Shown here: positions 1-11,110 of the stretch, one piece after another
Position numbering within the stretch: position 1 is the first letter of the stretch
Layout: every line of letters starts with the position of its first letter
Assembly: GCA_029948255.1 (NCBI GenBank)
Contig: JALIZF010001355.1
Coordinates: 62,001 to 126,000, forward strand
Length of the DNA stretch: 64,000 bases
Reading direction: 5' to 3'
Source: Telmatactis stephensoni
Lineage: Eukaryota; Cnidaria; Anthozoa; Actiniaria; Isophelliidae
Notes under the pieces: model-generated
What the model was told of the DNA's origin: nothing
Database searches by the model: none
The model's input: the letters and a program-made list of their open reading frames with translations, nothing else
Program-made: the position numbers and the translations under genes

Positions 1-196
1 GGGATGAAAAGAACTGTTCTGTAAAGTATAAATGTTTTGTGAAAAGTTTTGTGTCTAGAACTTATGCAAATTCGCAACCAGTTCTGCTTCATTTGTTTAT
101 TCAAAGCTTTTTGTGTACATTAATCCAAGCGTCTTGTCATGAAGGCCTTTTCGTTCGTCGGTTTTACATCCTTTTAGATTATTATTTTGTCCCTTC

Positions 197-550
197 TCAA
201 TACATTCGGATCACTTTAACTGTATCTTTGATTACTTGGTACATGTCTGACGATAATGCTGGGTTTCTTTCCGTCCAGCTGTAAAGTTCGGCCTCTGTTT
301 CGATTGTTATTGCAAATGGTTTCATGTTATCCATTACTCGTTCGATCACTTTAACCACGTTCACCTTTCGTAGGGCTTCATCGAAGTAAAGTTCGATGGT
401 TTCATCTTCGGTTAGCATCAAGCATTCGACTTTGCTGTTTTTGACGTGACAACCACAGTAGTGTTTAATATCGAGTTCATGGAGGTGTTTACACACTTCC
501 ACTGCATACGTGGAAATAAAGAGCTTTTTCATAAATTTGATTGGGTTCAT
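197..550 (-). CDS. Hypothetical 117-aa protein, possibly repeat-derived
   Basis: An uninterrupted 117-codon frame from ATG to stop. The protein has a Cys/His cluster (motif HYCGCHV, then ECLML) followed by an acidic and hydrophobic stretch. I see no signal peptide, membrane segment or catalytic motif. The Cys-Gly-Cys then Cys-Leu-Met pattern recalls short ORFs that recur in cnidarian genomes, often near mobile elements, but that is a memory of pattern and not a database match. No splice partner is obvious on either side. It could be a single-exon gene, an exon of a larger gene or a transposon remnant. Confidence 0.3.
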   Translation of the reverse strand: MNPIKFMKKLFISTYAVEVCKHLHELDIKHYCGCHVKNSKVECLMLTEDETIELYFDEALRKVNVVKVIERVMDNMKPFAITIETEAELYSWTERNPALSSDMYQVIKDTVKVIRMY

Positions 551-813
551 CTTGTATCCAGTAGATTAATGACATTAATGGTTGAAGGGTTCAACTGATT
601 TGTGCGAAAACCCGAAGCCCTCGGTCTATAAAACGTCTGTCCTGTAAGCGGATCGCCGGCGCGTGACTCCCTGGTCGCCGTTGTGTGACGCACCTCTTCC
701 GTTGCGTGACGCACCTACTGTGCTGCACCACCTTGCACCTCCTGCACCTGATGTAGAACCGCTATTTGTATACTACTTATATCAGTGGAAAAATCTAAAG
801 AAAACATTGTCAG

Positions 814-905
814 TTGGGATTCCTGTGATCAAGACGCGGACGCGCGTAAGCCCGCGAAATCTCACGCATGCGCAGCCGTTTTGCAATGGTGTCGCTATGG
901 TGCAT
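814..905. repeat. Interspersed repeat copy (partner at 36391-36481)
   Basis: About 90 bp containing the words gggattcctgtgatcaagac and cgcatgcgca. A clearly related copy lies at 36391-36481 in an intron of the sushi/Kunitz/NTR gene, in the same orientation. The rest of 551-1126 shows no gene. Confidence 0.6.
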
Positions 906-1126
906 TATTTCGATTCATAGAAAGTGTGAATGTGTATAAGATCCACAGTTGGTACGAGAGCTAGAGCAATTAATGGTCGTTAGTTCGAGTCCCACATATG
1001 GGACGGATTTTTTACTGCCTCTTGTAGGGCGTGTTCTGTTTGCTTTCTCACTGTTAAATCGCAGTACCAGCTACTTTAACTTTATAGTTAATTTATCTAG
1101 GCTATATAAGTCTTGGTTATCAAATG

Positions 1127-4100
1127 TTAGAGTTTTGTATCCGTTGTCTTGGCGTCGCGAGAAGTTGTCAATGAAGACCTTTTATACGATGGTTTGCCGG
1201 ATTTTCTGAATCTTGACTTGTAGAAGCTGGCTACTCGTTGGGTGAAGGTGAAAGAGACAGCGATGTACACCCCTTGGATGGTACTCAGAACAACAAATGG
1301 ATACATGAAGTACTCATGTACAAATGAACCCAGTACACCAAAGATCCACGTGAAACCCATCAGAATTGCAATCTTGATATAAACTGAGTAATTGCGCTGA
1401 TTCTCGCGGTTTTCTGACGCCATTCTTGTTTGTTCTCTTGTTTTATGGATAGACTTGACAGTCAGTCCAAAGAATACAGCATTCCAGAGAATCGCAATTG
1501 ATAATGGGAGAACAAACACGTAGAGATTTGCGTAGCCACTAATCCAGCACCCTTTTCTGCCACCATAATGGATTGCAACGACATCTAACTGATCGAGCAA
1601 CACACATAAAGCTACAAAGAAAATGACTGGAATCCAGCCAATTGCAAGATTATGTATGATCCTCTTTCGCCTAAACTCTTTGTCACTTGACGCGCCTACA
1701 TTGATAGAATTCGCTGAGAAAGCTTTCCAAGTGCTAAATGCTATGATGGACATCCATGCAAACGAGGCAAGGAAAGCAAAATGAAGAATTGCTGCCATAA
1801 CAACGCATGCTCTGTGCGATTGCGTCTGACCCGATCCAATTAGCCAAAAGAGATGAGCAACTAGTAAGGCTGAAGACAGATTCATCAAGTTGATTCCCGG
1901 TAGTGTCCTGAGTTCTTCAAACAACGAATATGTCACCAAAGTTGCAACAAGACAAATGACCGATAGCGACAGTCCAATGCAGGTCAAGACAACCAGAACA
2001 ACGTCGTTCCCAGTTTTAACGTTTTTGTCTTTATCTTTGGTGTACTCGTTTGAAAAACTGCTGCACACAACTATGCTTCCATTTTTTCTGCTGTAGTTTT
2101 CTTCGTTATAAACTGTATCAGATGCATTTCTATAAATGGAGTTGTTTGGCAACATGACATATTCATGTTCTTGTAAAGTGATGTAAGTCCCATTTAAACA
2201 GTTGTCAACCACGTGCTGCCTGCAAACAGCAATGTTACCTACAGGAATTCGTTCATCGTTCTGTAGCAAAGTCTTGTTTACAAAGTATTCCTTCTCTGTA
2301 AGAACTTCACGTGTCTTGTTGATGTAGACCTTGCTCGAGTTGGGTATGACCGTGTAATCTTGAGGACTGAAGTATTTGATACTGACACAAGTTAGACGCT
2401 TTGCTGTTGCCTTGATTATGGTGAAGGTGTCATTCATCCATTGCAGTTTTAGCGAATGAGTGAAATTAAGAAGGGAATATAAGTTCACATTGTCATTTAT
2501 TTGGCGTTTTATCCGAAGTCGACTTTTGACGCCCTCTGGTATTTTTACATCCAGAATTAAGACCTGAACGCCTGACATCCGAACTGGTTGCCATTCTCTT
2601 AACTCAATATCTGTCGTATTAAGCTCAAGTTTTTCACTGAAGATTTCAACAATGACAGTATTGTTGTAAGAGGACAGCATTTTCTTGGATGAAGAACTTG
2701 CAGTAACCCACAATGCAAGACGATACTTGTCGAAATGGGATGAGGCAGGTGTTAAAGGACGTCTAGACAAAGATGGTCGACAAAGCTCAAGATAAATATC
2801 ATAAACCTCACCACTATCACAGTAAACTTTTATTTTCTTGTTTGAAGCGGATTTGTCAGGTGAATCGCTTCCACTTATGTCCATAATTACGGAGAACGAG
2901 GACGGTACTTTAGGTCCCAGGCCAAATTGCGGCCCACACGAAAGCATACTTACATCATGTGGATTACCCAAACTGCAGACAGCACAAAATATATTTTTGA
3001 AATTTTCAGCTTGTTTTGCGTTAAAGATTACTCTTGGAGGTTTCGTTTTGCAGCTTTCTATAATTGACGGGTGAACACTATTATAATAACATCTTTCAAT
3101 AGCTGTAAAACATGCTCTCTTTGGTTGGCCTTTCCTTGGTTTCCAGGATATCTCTACACAATACTTAAACAAGAACTCTATGGTTTTATCACGAGAGAGA
3201 CCTTGCGGAGGTGTAACACCACATTTAAAATCAATCCCATAAGGTTTTAAGTCTTCACTTTTTTCTCCGTTGCACGCAGCACAGAAACGATTTCGGTATG
3301 TCTTACCATCTTTGCTTACCACAGGCGTGGCATCCATGTAGTTTTTAACAGTCAACTCTCCTTTTGAATGGAACCAGCAGTTAACAAGTACATCATCTAT
3401 TGGCCACGATGAAGGACAACGGTTGATCATCCAAATGCCTTCAGTTTGACAGTTCCATTGATTACGTACAGCCATTGGAATGGTACGGTTTGATGTGCTA
3501 CAGTGCACGTCAAAATCTGCACAGCAATCGCTAAACATTTCACATTCAGGATCACAATAACATGGAAATACGTCAGTATCCTCGGTTGAAAAATCCAATT
3601 TATCTCGACATCTGTTTTTGCAGGAGAAGGTTGGAGAACATTTGGGATTGGATGGCCGTGGTGTTTGTGGTGGAAGTGGTAGTAGTGGAGCTTGCATCGT
3701 TATCGTCGTCATTGTTGCTACCGCTGCTGTTGTTGCTTGTAGTGGTGGCGGTGGTGATGGTGATGGTAGTGGCGGCGGCTGTGGCGGAGGTGGTAGTGGT
3801 GGAGCTTGCATCGTTGTCGTCGTCATTGTTGCTACCACAGCTGTTGATTGTAGTAGTGGCAGTGGTGATGGTGATGGTAATGACGGCGGCGGTGGCGGAG
3901 GTGGCAGTGGTGGAGTTGGCATCGTTGTCGTCGTTGTTGGTGCTGTTGTTTTTGTTGGTTGTGGCGGTGGCAGTCGCATCAACGTTGCCATTGATGCTGA
4001 TAATGATGGTGCCAAGGAGTCCAGGGAAGACGATTGCAAAGTCAAAGTCAAATATAGTTGTGACGCACTTGTTGGACCATTATGAGCAGTTGATGTTGTT

Positions 4101-4507
4101 TCACTTAATTTCTGGGTCTCTTTTATCGTACTGTGAGGCGTTGAAGTCCAAGGAGATTGACTCAAAGTCGCAGTGTAATGATAGACCATGTCGTTATTCA
4201 TTATTTCTCGTCGATTTCTTGTGAAGCTGTTTCCTCCTCGTTCATCGAAAATGATTTCTATATCACCATTTTTCGAAAGTACACCTTCTACCTCATCATT
4301 TTCTTGAGGCGATCGCTGCTTCAGGCCCCATCTGGAAAACTGGCTGTTTGCGCCATTAAATACTGAAGTTAAACTCTGAGTAAAGCAGTAGACTATCAAC
4401 AACAATAGGCATATTGTTGGGATTCGCCTTTTTGCGGATATTAGCATTCCGTTTACCATGAGGTTAACAGCCTTCAAAGGTTTTCCGATTACTGCCCTGG
4501 CAAACAA
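1127..4507 (-). CDS. Somatomedin B domain-containing family B-like 7TM receptor
   Basis: One intronless frame of 1,126 aa. An N-terminal hydrophobic stretch near residues 30-45 should act as a signal sequence; an in-frame ATG at residue 17 or 21 could be the true start. Residues about 175-285 are Pro/Thr-rich, with a roughly 37-residue unit present nearly three times. A somatomedin B domain follows at about 289-336 (closely spaced cysteines, CYCDPEC then DCCADFDVHC). A Cys-rich, N-glycosylation-rich ectodomain runs to about residue 830, and a seven-helix block to about 1092 has features of the secretin/adhesion/methuselah class, including GCWISG before helix 5 and FTWIFGVLG in helix 6. I could not find the HL/T autoproteolysis site of adhesion GPCRs, so it resembles methuselah-like or SMB-type receptors. 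The ligand is unknown. It should act at the plasma membrane. Confidence 0.9.
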   Translation of the reverse strand: MFARAVIGKPLKAVNLMVNGMLISAKRRIPTICLLLLIVYCFTQSLTSVFNGANSQFSRWGLKQRSPQENDEVEGVLSKNGDIEIIFDERGGNSFTRNRREIMNNDMVYHYTATLSQSPWTSTPHSTIKETQKLSETTSTAHNGPTSASQLYLTLTLQSSSLDSLAPSLSASMATLMRLPPPQPTKTTAPTTTTTMPTPPLPPPPPPPSLPSPSPLPLLQSTAVVATMTTTTMQAPPLPPPPQPPPLPSPSPPPPLQATTAAVATMTTITMQAPLLPLPPQTPRPSNPKCSPTFSCKNRCRDKLDFSTEDTDVFPCYCDPECEMFSDCCADFDVHCSTSNRTIPMAVRNQWNCQTEGIWMINRCPSSWPIDDVLVNCWFHSKGELTVKNYMDATPVVSKDGKTYRNRFCAACNGEKSEDLKPYGIDFKCGVTPPQGLSRDKTIEFLFKYCVEISWKPRKGQPKRACFTAIERCYYNSVHPSIIESCKTKPPRVIFNAKQAENFKNIFCAVCSLGNPHDVSMLSCGPQFGLGPKVPSSFSVIMDISGSDSPDKSASNKKIKVYCDSGEVYDIYLELCRPSLSRRPLTPASSHFDKYRLALWVTASSSSKKMLSSYNNTVIVEIFSEKLELNTTDIELREWQPVRMSGVQVLILDVKIPEGVKSRLRIKRQINDNVNLYSLLNFTHSLKLQWMNDTFTIIKATAKRLTCVSIKYFSPQDYTVIPNSSKVYINKTREVLTEKEYFVNKTLLQNDERIPVGNIAVCRQHVVDNCLNGTYITLQEHEYVMLPNNSIYRNASDTVYNEENYSRKNGSIVVCSSFSNEYTKDKDKNVKTGNDVVLVVLTCIGLSLSVICLVATLVTYSLFEELRTLPGINLMNLSSALLVAHLFWLIGSGQTQSHRACVVMAAILHFAFLASFAWMSIIAFSTWKAFSANSINVGASSDKEFRRKRIIHNLAIGWIPVIFFVALCVLLDQLDVVAIHYGGRKGCWISGYANLYVFVLPLSIAILWNAVFFGLTVKSIHKTREQTRMASENRENQRNYSVYIKIAILMGFTWIFGVLGSFVHEYFMYPFVVLSTIQGVYIAVSFTFTQRVASFYKSRFRKSGKPSYKRSSLTTSRDAKTTDTKL

Positions 4508-5443
4508 ATAAGATCTGGCATTATTACAGTGAAATCGCTTCTAACTGAATGAAATAAGTTTTCCTGCTGTCTTTACACCGTTAATGAGCTGTCAGTGCCA
4601 TCAAAAATTGATGTTTTAATTATTCACTTGCAGCAGCTGTTCATTTATCGAAAACCGAGGCCTTTTGTAGTACTGATGACATTATTATAGACTGATTATA
4701 CCTCACTACGGAAAAGATATGAGGACAAATTATAAGTAGTTTAAGGACGCTATTAAAAACTTTCTCATTTTATCTAAAAGCGCGCAGCATTCATTTATTG
4801 GAGTATATTTGATGACCTTACAAAGAACGAATAACTGCATGATTAAATCTATGCAGAAACGACTGTAACGGCCTCAGTCATCTATGCATATTCAAGTCCG
4901 AATTGTAGGATTAACTTAGATAGATGGATCGATAGTTCTTGAATACATTTTTGGCATGTTTTAGAGCATGTTTCATATTTAAAATGCGATTCAACAATGC
5001 AAGCTGAGGAACAAACAAACGACCTGCTTGCTAAGTCAATCGTTCAACCGTTTCAGCTTTTGTGAATTATATCGTATAATTATTGGGTTACAGGTTCGGG
5101 ATTTAATTTACAGATGACTGAAATTTTTTCATTTCATCATATTAAAAAGGCTGCAAAGGAGACTAACGGGAAGCGAATTGGTTTTGATTTCATAGTAGTC
5201 GTTAGTAAGGCGTATTCAGTTTTCTCAATTAATATTCTATATATAACTTTGTTCCCACATTATACAAATAGGGACTAATTTGCATTGGTAAAGCTGCGGT
5301 TCTTGTATAGTTGGATTGGATAACTTCCACCTGCTTTCGTTAAAAACGTTAAATTTCGCACGTACTCTAGATCACTTCAAAACACTATTTTCTTGCGAAC
5401 TAATTACTTGTTGACGCAGACAGACTCATCTCTCGACTTCTCT

Positions 5444-5616
<173 letters not shown>

Positions 5617-5950
5617 AAATATTATGTAAAACAAATAATGAGATTCCTGATTTTTATTTCCTTAAATCTGTATTCTAACAGATATCCGCGCATAGGTTTT
5701 TGGTCTTGCCACAGTTTGACGTTGTCTGTGCATCTATGCGAGAGCAAGCAGTACAGGTCTCTCCCAATTATATACAAGAAAGGATACCAACTGATTAATT
5801 TTTAACGAACGACGTTAAGCCAGCTATACGCAGCTGCAAAAATAGTAACTCGACTAACAAGCTTTTCAAAAATCTTGCTGTTATATAAAGTGTATTAAGG
5901 TGTGAGAAAAAGTGACAAAACGCGAAATAAATACAATTATTCACATGCAA

Positions 5951-6208
5951 TTATTAGGGATCTCCTTTGAGGGAGGTTAACACTGTGTTGTTGCCAGAGG
6001 GACGCATGATAAATTGAATCTATTTATCAGGACTGCATGTAATTCAAGTGCAAATAAGGGAAAAGTCAAAATTCGCAGTTTTATCCGATTTTCGATTCTT
6101 ATCAATAGTATCTCAGGGGGTATTAGGGATGTCTTTTGAGCTGTCTCCTTTACTACACACTGTACTGTTGCCAGAAGGACACATTATAAATTGAATCTAT
6201 TTATTAAG
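5951..6208. repeat. Two diverged direct repeats, about 169 bp apart
   Basis: Both copies contain attagggat, then ctgttgccagagggac or a close variant, then taaattgaatctattta. This suggests an old tandem duplication or two copies of one interspersed repeat. Confidence 0.6.
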
Positions 6209-6412
6209 CACTCTCCCAATTATAACTAAGGGCCCGTTCACATGAGAGAGGGTGCCGCTATGTAGTAGGGATAACTCTTTTGTTTTCTTTTTCCCTGGAT
6301 AAAGGTGGATATAAAAGCGTTTTTCTAATAAATATATCCACTGGATAAGGACTACGGCGGATAGCGTCCTACGTGTTTGCTAGATCCACTGAATTTAATA
6401 ATTGGACGTTGG

Positions 6413-6527
6413 TTAGCCTGCGTTGCTGGCGGTCTGCGGTTTTCATTAATTACACTTGGTGTATACGCGACTAGTGCTTACCCTTCCTCCCCCAAAAAAA
6501 CCGTAGACCGCCAGCAACGCAGGCTAG
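6413..6527. repeat. Foldback (inverted-repeat) element
   Basis: The arm starting tagcctgcgttgctggcggt is matched by its reverse complement ending at 6526, with about 50 bp between arms. This is typical of a small nonautonomous DNA transposon. Confidence 0.7.
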
Positions 6528-8286
6528 ACGTTTGTATAATTCTTTTTCTACTCTGTAAGATGAATAAAACTTGCTCGTGTACGACAAATTGACATATTTT
6601 TCCTTGTATATCAAACAATTCCCTATATAAAAAAGTTGTTCGCACGCCATGAAATTCTATATCCATATTTGGGCATACCTTACATTATTTGGAAGTCAAC
6701 TGGTTTTACTCTTGTTGATTGTCGTGCCGTTTAAAGCCTAAACTGTCGAAATTTTGAATAAAAACTTGCAGATATTGTAGCGAAGAAACATCATGATCAC
6801 ATTGTCACATTGTCCATCATCTTAAAAATGGCTTAGAAACCTCGGCGTTTTGGTAAACAGGATACCCAATAATAAAAACACAGGAAGCCCAGCGAACGAC
6901 AACAATTGTTTGATATGCATGTCAAGTTGCCTTGCTGAAAAGTTGCCGTGTCACTGAGACTTTTCCTTATCGAGAAAACTAGCCTGTCCAGGCAAAGATC
7001 GGATTTGCTCGTGTAGACAGACAACAATTCAAGGAAAACTTGGCACTCTCTAATTCCGCCTTGCAAAATACATTTCGGGAACAAGGAAACTTGTCAATGA
7101 TAACTTGTTGAGTCAGTCTATAGCTACACAAACAAATTTTCCTTGAAAATCATAACATGCTAAAAAAACTTGTTGATCCGTGCTCGTCTGCACGATTCCA
7201 AAATCTTTTGTCACTTATAGATCGCCACAGGAATCCCGACTGAGGAGGGAACATTTCCGACTTATGGAATCAGACGTCTAATGTGGCTTTATTAGAATAA
7301 TTTGCGCTTTCATCATGTTGTAGTAATGGTACTAATCTATTTTCTTCCTGGGTCATGAATTGGTTTTTAATTCGGGAAGTATTTCCCAATTGAGGAATTG
7401 GAACTAATATTCTTCCAGAGGAGTGAAAGAACAAAGGCGTTCCAAACTATAAAATTGGCTTTTTCCGTTTTAGAAAATTTCTACCAAGCAAACTTTTTTT
7501 TAGATAAACCGTACTGCCATTGGATAAACAGATAATTGGCCATCAGATTTTTTGATTAATTCGCAAAATGAAAAAAAAAAAACCTTCAAAAGTTTTTTGA
7601 AGTAAAAATACATAAAATTTGAATGGAAAAAATTAGTTTGGAACGCCGTAACTTTCTTGTAATTAGCTGATCTGCGCAACCAAAGTTCCAGTCAATTTAA
7701 TTCGCAGGCACCCCCGGAAGTAACCTAGAGCAGCATCTACTGTACGAATTGGTGTACTTAGAACTTCGGCTTTCGAAATGGAATACAATTTTTTTCGCCT
7801 CGTTGTAATCCAAGTTATCTTTTAATCTCCTTGTGTTCTTTTTGTCTGCATTTTTAGCCGTTTTCAAATGTCTTTTTAGTTTTTCAACCATATATTCAAT
7901 TCTCTTGTAGCGTATTATATTTTCCGGTACAACAAGAATGCGAACGTGGGTTAATTTCCTGTTCATCTATTCTCCTCGGTATCTTATCTTATCTTATCAT
8001 GATCGTTAAAGGTCATCACCCTGATAACTTGCACGAACATTTCCTTAGCGCCTTCTGGGCGACACTGCCCTGTATAATCTATATAGTTATGTGTAGCAAC
8101 AAAGAATTTTTGAGATTTCAACATATAAATCTGAAATAGCCAAAAGGGTAATGCTTCTAATGGAAACTATATCATCTAAAAAGTCACGAAAAATCACATT
8201 TTCAAAAAGGTATATCAAGCGCGCCGAACCTCCCCCCACCCCTCCCCCCTCTTCCATTGGGTGCTCCAATCAAGCTTGTAAATCAG

Positions 8287-8424
8287 GGCCCGGTTGTACA
8301 AAGGTTGGATAATGTTATCCACCGGATAAGAGTTATCCACTGTATAGATTTTGTATAGATTTTATCCGCTGGATAAGGATTTATCCACTGGATAGCGCTA
8401 TTCACCCTTCGTACAACCGGTCCC
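8287..8424. repeat. Foldback element with internal TTATCC motifs
   Basis: Ends are gggcccggttgtacaaagg and its imperfect reverse complement ccttcgtacaaccggtccc. The interior repeats ttatccactg/ggataa words in both orientations. A related arrangement lies near 6270-6365. Confidence 0.7.
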
Positions 8425-8625
8425 AGCTTTGCAGCTGCAGTGGGATGCGTTTCAAGGATCAAGGATCGAGTTAAAGAGTGTCTTTCCGCGAGGTCTCCAG
8501 ACTAGTATCCCATCAGCACAGAAGGAATTATTACCTTCAAATAGGAGTCAACTTTGACAATGGCTGATTGACAATGTTTCTGTGAAAAGCTTATTATTCC
8601 CAATGCGTACAAGCGCGTTGTAAAC

Positions 8626-8639
8626 GGAAATGACGTCAC
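8626..8639 (+). promoter_or_regulatory. CRE-like element upstream of first Ser/Arg-rich gene
   Basis: ggaaatgacgtcac contains the full palindrome TGACGTCA about 91 bp before the ATG. The paralogue has ggaaatgatgtcac at a similar place (12487-12500). A weak TATA-like catatatc lies at 8662-8669. Conservation between paralogue promoters is the evidence; binding by CREB/ATF factors is inference. Confidence 0.45.
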
Positions 8640-8729
8640 TTAGTTCCGTCTCAAAATCCTACATATATCCACTAGTCTTTCATAGTTGATTCACTCATTA
8701 GAGACGCCAGTCCCTGAGCTTGTTGCAAT

Positions 8730-10161
8730 ATGAGGATCTACACGTTGGCCGCTTTACTTCTTGTAGTTGTACTGGCCTTGGACGCCATCGGCGAGTGCGA
8801 AGGATGGTGGGGCGGGGGCTCACGAAGTAGCAGCCGTTCCAGTAGTAGCCGATCAAGGAGCTCCTCTAGATCGACGTCTGTCAGTCGATCCAGCTCTTCC
8901 AGCTCGTCAACAAGGAGAAGAGGAGGAGGTTGGTGGGGAGGTGGCCGTAAAACGACCACAACCAGTAACAGATCTAAGAAGAACCGAAGAATAATACCAA
9001 AAGTCACCATCAAGAAAACGAACAGGTACAGGCAACCCTATATGTATTTATGATTATATTTAATTAATTACAGAAATGCGAGTTTCAGCTTTTTAGATCA
9101 ATCTTCAGGGCAGGTTGTTGTTAGTTTTTATTTTACTTTGTATAGAAAAAAAGAAAGGAAGAAAGTAGTGATCAATCATTTCCCCTGCTCTATACCTTCC
9201 CTCAGGTCAACCCCGACTCAAAACTAAATTGTATCATGACAAGAGACCATATATATTACTAAGAGAGCGAAACTCAGTATGGATGTCTATGCCGCGATGT
9301 TAAGGCTATTTTGAGTAATTTTGCTATCGCGCGCGCAAGGCTTTTAAATAATAGAATTCAGAAACCGACAGCAAACGGTCCCGTCCGCGCGCGATGGCGA
9401 AGTTACAAAAACTAGCCTTAGCCGCCACGAACATCGCACAGACATCAATATGCTGACTTTCGTTCTCTTAGTATTATGATCTCTTGATCATGATTAGATT
9501 AGATACAGTGTCTTGTTAGCCAGACGAATGTGCCTAAATTGTATTTATCGTATCATCAATGCCATGCTTTTGTTACAGGGGAACAACGATCAAAGTCGGA
9601 AAGAAAACTGTCCATTACAATAAAAGCTTTCTCAAGATCCGCGGAAGAGACGAAACAGGGCACAGAACGGGTATGTTATATTTGGACTCTCTTTATGACA
9701 AGACGCTAAAAATGCGGTTAAACTTTGGAAGGGCGGGGAGGAAAAATGTCCATTCTTTTAAACTGATGCTTTTCAAAATCAGAAACGTTGCTAATTGTCT
9801 TACTTTATAAATTCGTTTTTTCTCAGGTCTTGGAACCCTGGCCAGAAAGATGGTAAAACAACCTGGAAAGACCATTAAAGCTATTAAGGCCTTTAGAAAG
9901 AACTACAATGACATGAAGAAGAAGAATTTGAAAGGTGGTAACCTCCCAGCTCATCGCAATGCAAACAAAGATGCCACTAAGGTATCAGATGCTAAAACCG
10001 CTGGAGCAATCAGCGCTCTTAGGGAACAGTACAAGAATTTTCGTTGGAAAACAAACAAAGACGGCGTAACACATATTGGTGACACGAGGACCAAGAAAGA
10101 AAGAGATGATACAATGAATGCCAACAAACAGGGACGCGAGGATGCAAAAAAGAAACCCTAA
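8730..10161 (+). CDS. Secreted Ser/Arg-rich, Lys-rich protein, paralogue 1
   Basis: Three exons: 8730-9025, 9579-9670 and 9827-10161, 240 aa. Splice phases close exactly and the same exon plan occurs in the paralogue at 12607-14648. A strong signal peptide (MRIYTLAALLLVVVLALDAI) is followed by a low-complexity block of Ser and Arg with two Trp/Gly patches (GWWGGG). Exon 2 encodes a short basic segment containing RDETGHRTG. Exon 3 encodes a Lys-rich, probably helical segment with the words DAKTAGAISALREQYKNFR and HIGDTRTKKERDDTMNAN, conserved in the paralogue. The mature chain is strongly basic with almost no Cys. I do not recognise the family. Ser-rich basic secreted chains occur in adhesives and mineral or silica matrices, but function here is unknown. 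Confidence 0.85.
9257..9473. repeat. MITE in intron 1 of Ser/Arg-rich paralogue 1
   Basis: Terminal inverted repeats start tactaagagagcgaaactca. The interior has caaacggtcccgtccg and gatggcgaagttac. A second copy lies at 21466-21685 in an FLCN intron. It is absent from the equivalent intron of paralogue 2, so insertion followed the gene duplication or was lost there. Confidence 0.8.
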
Positions 10162-11079
10162 GGAACATAATTAATTCAGAACTACTCTCTGCATGGACAT
10201 ACTACACCCAATACAGTAGCTCTCATTTTGCAGCCATTTTAGAGTCGAAAAGCATGATCATTTCTTTCGAACGTGACGGAAGTTAAGCTTGCGTGACAAG
10301 TATGACCATAGTTACGTGACTTGCATGACGGAAATAAAAGGGCAGCAGGGGAATTACTGTATTTGGTGGGGTTATTTTGAAGAACTACAACGGACCAATG
10401 AATTTATTGTCTTTACTTTATTTGTAGGTTTTAGATTCTTTTACCAAAATACCATTAAAGTATCAGTATAAAATAGCAAAACGAGACCATTTTCTTTAAT
10501 TTGTGAGTTGCTTGAACCGTGAATATAACAATGATTTTGGCATTATAGCAATTAACAATAGTTGACTTGAATATTGAAATTCCCGAACTGTGTTCCCGGG
10601 CCGGGGAAGGGGATAATCTATTGTAAAATGATCGGATTTGTTCGTAGGAAATTTTAAAAAATACACTTAAAAGATACTGGGAATCTTTTCAGAAGCGCGT
10701 GGCTGGACGACTTTTAACCCCTAAAAGATACCGCACAAAATACATAAACTGTTTAAATTTTTCTGTGAGCATTATACTGAGTATCATATTAAAGCTCTTA
10801 AAACCCTTATGCGCAATTATAAAACATGAAAATCAATATGGGCTCTTTTGATACCCTAAAATATACCGTATAAATTGCTGATTTTTACACCTACGATGAG
10901 CATCCTCGTTTGAACACCTCTCCACGCAAGTCGATGAAATTTTTTCAAAAACGTGCACGACCAATGCCAAACATATTTTCTCCCAACTAGCCGTCATTAT
11001 AAACCGATAATGCCGTCAAAGTCGCGTTAATTACTCGTGCCCAGGCCTTTAGGCCGGGAACGAGTTATAAACTGCAAAT

Positions 11080-11110
<31 letters not shown>

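Noticed and set aside
950..1010. tRNA-like B box (gttcgagtccc)
   Set aside because: No A box at proper spacing and no acceptor or D-arm pairing could be found.
3562..4224. Plus-strand open frames rich in Val/Gly opposite the receptor
   Set aside because: They are the antisense shadow of the Pro/Thr-rich stalk of the minus-strand receptor and have no independent signals.
7697..7966. Minus-strand 89-codon Lys-rich frame
   Set aside because: No recognisable domain, no paired splice sites and an AT-rich repeat setting; not enough to call a gene.
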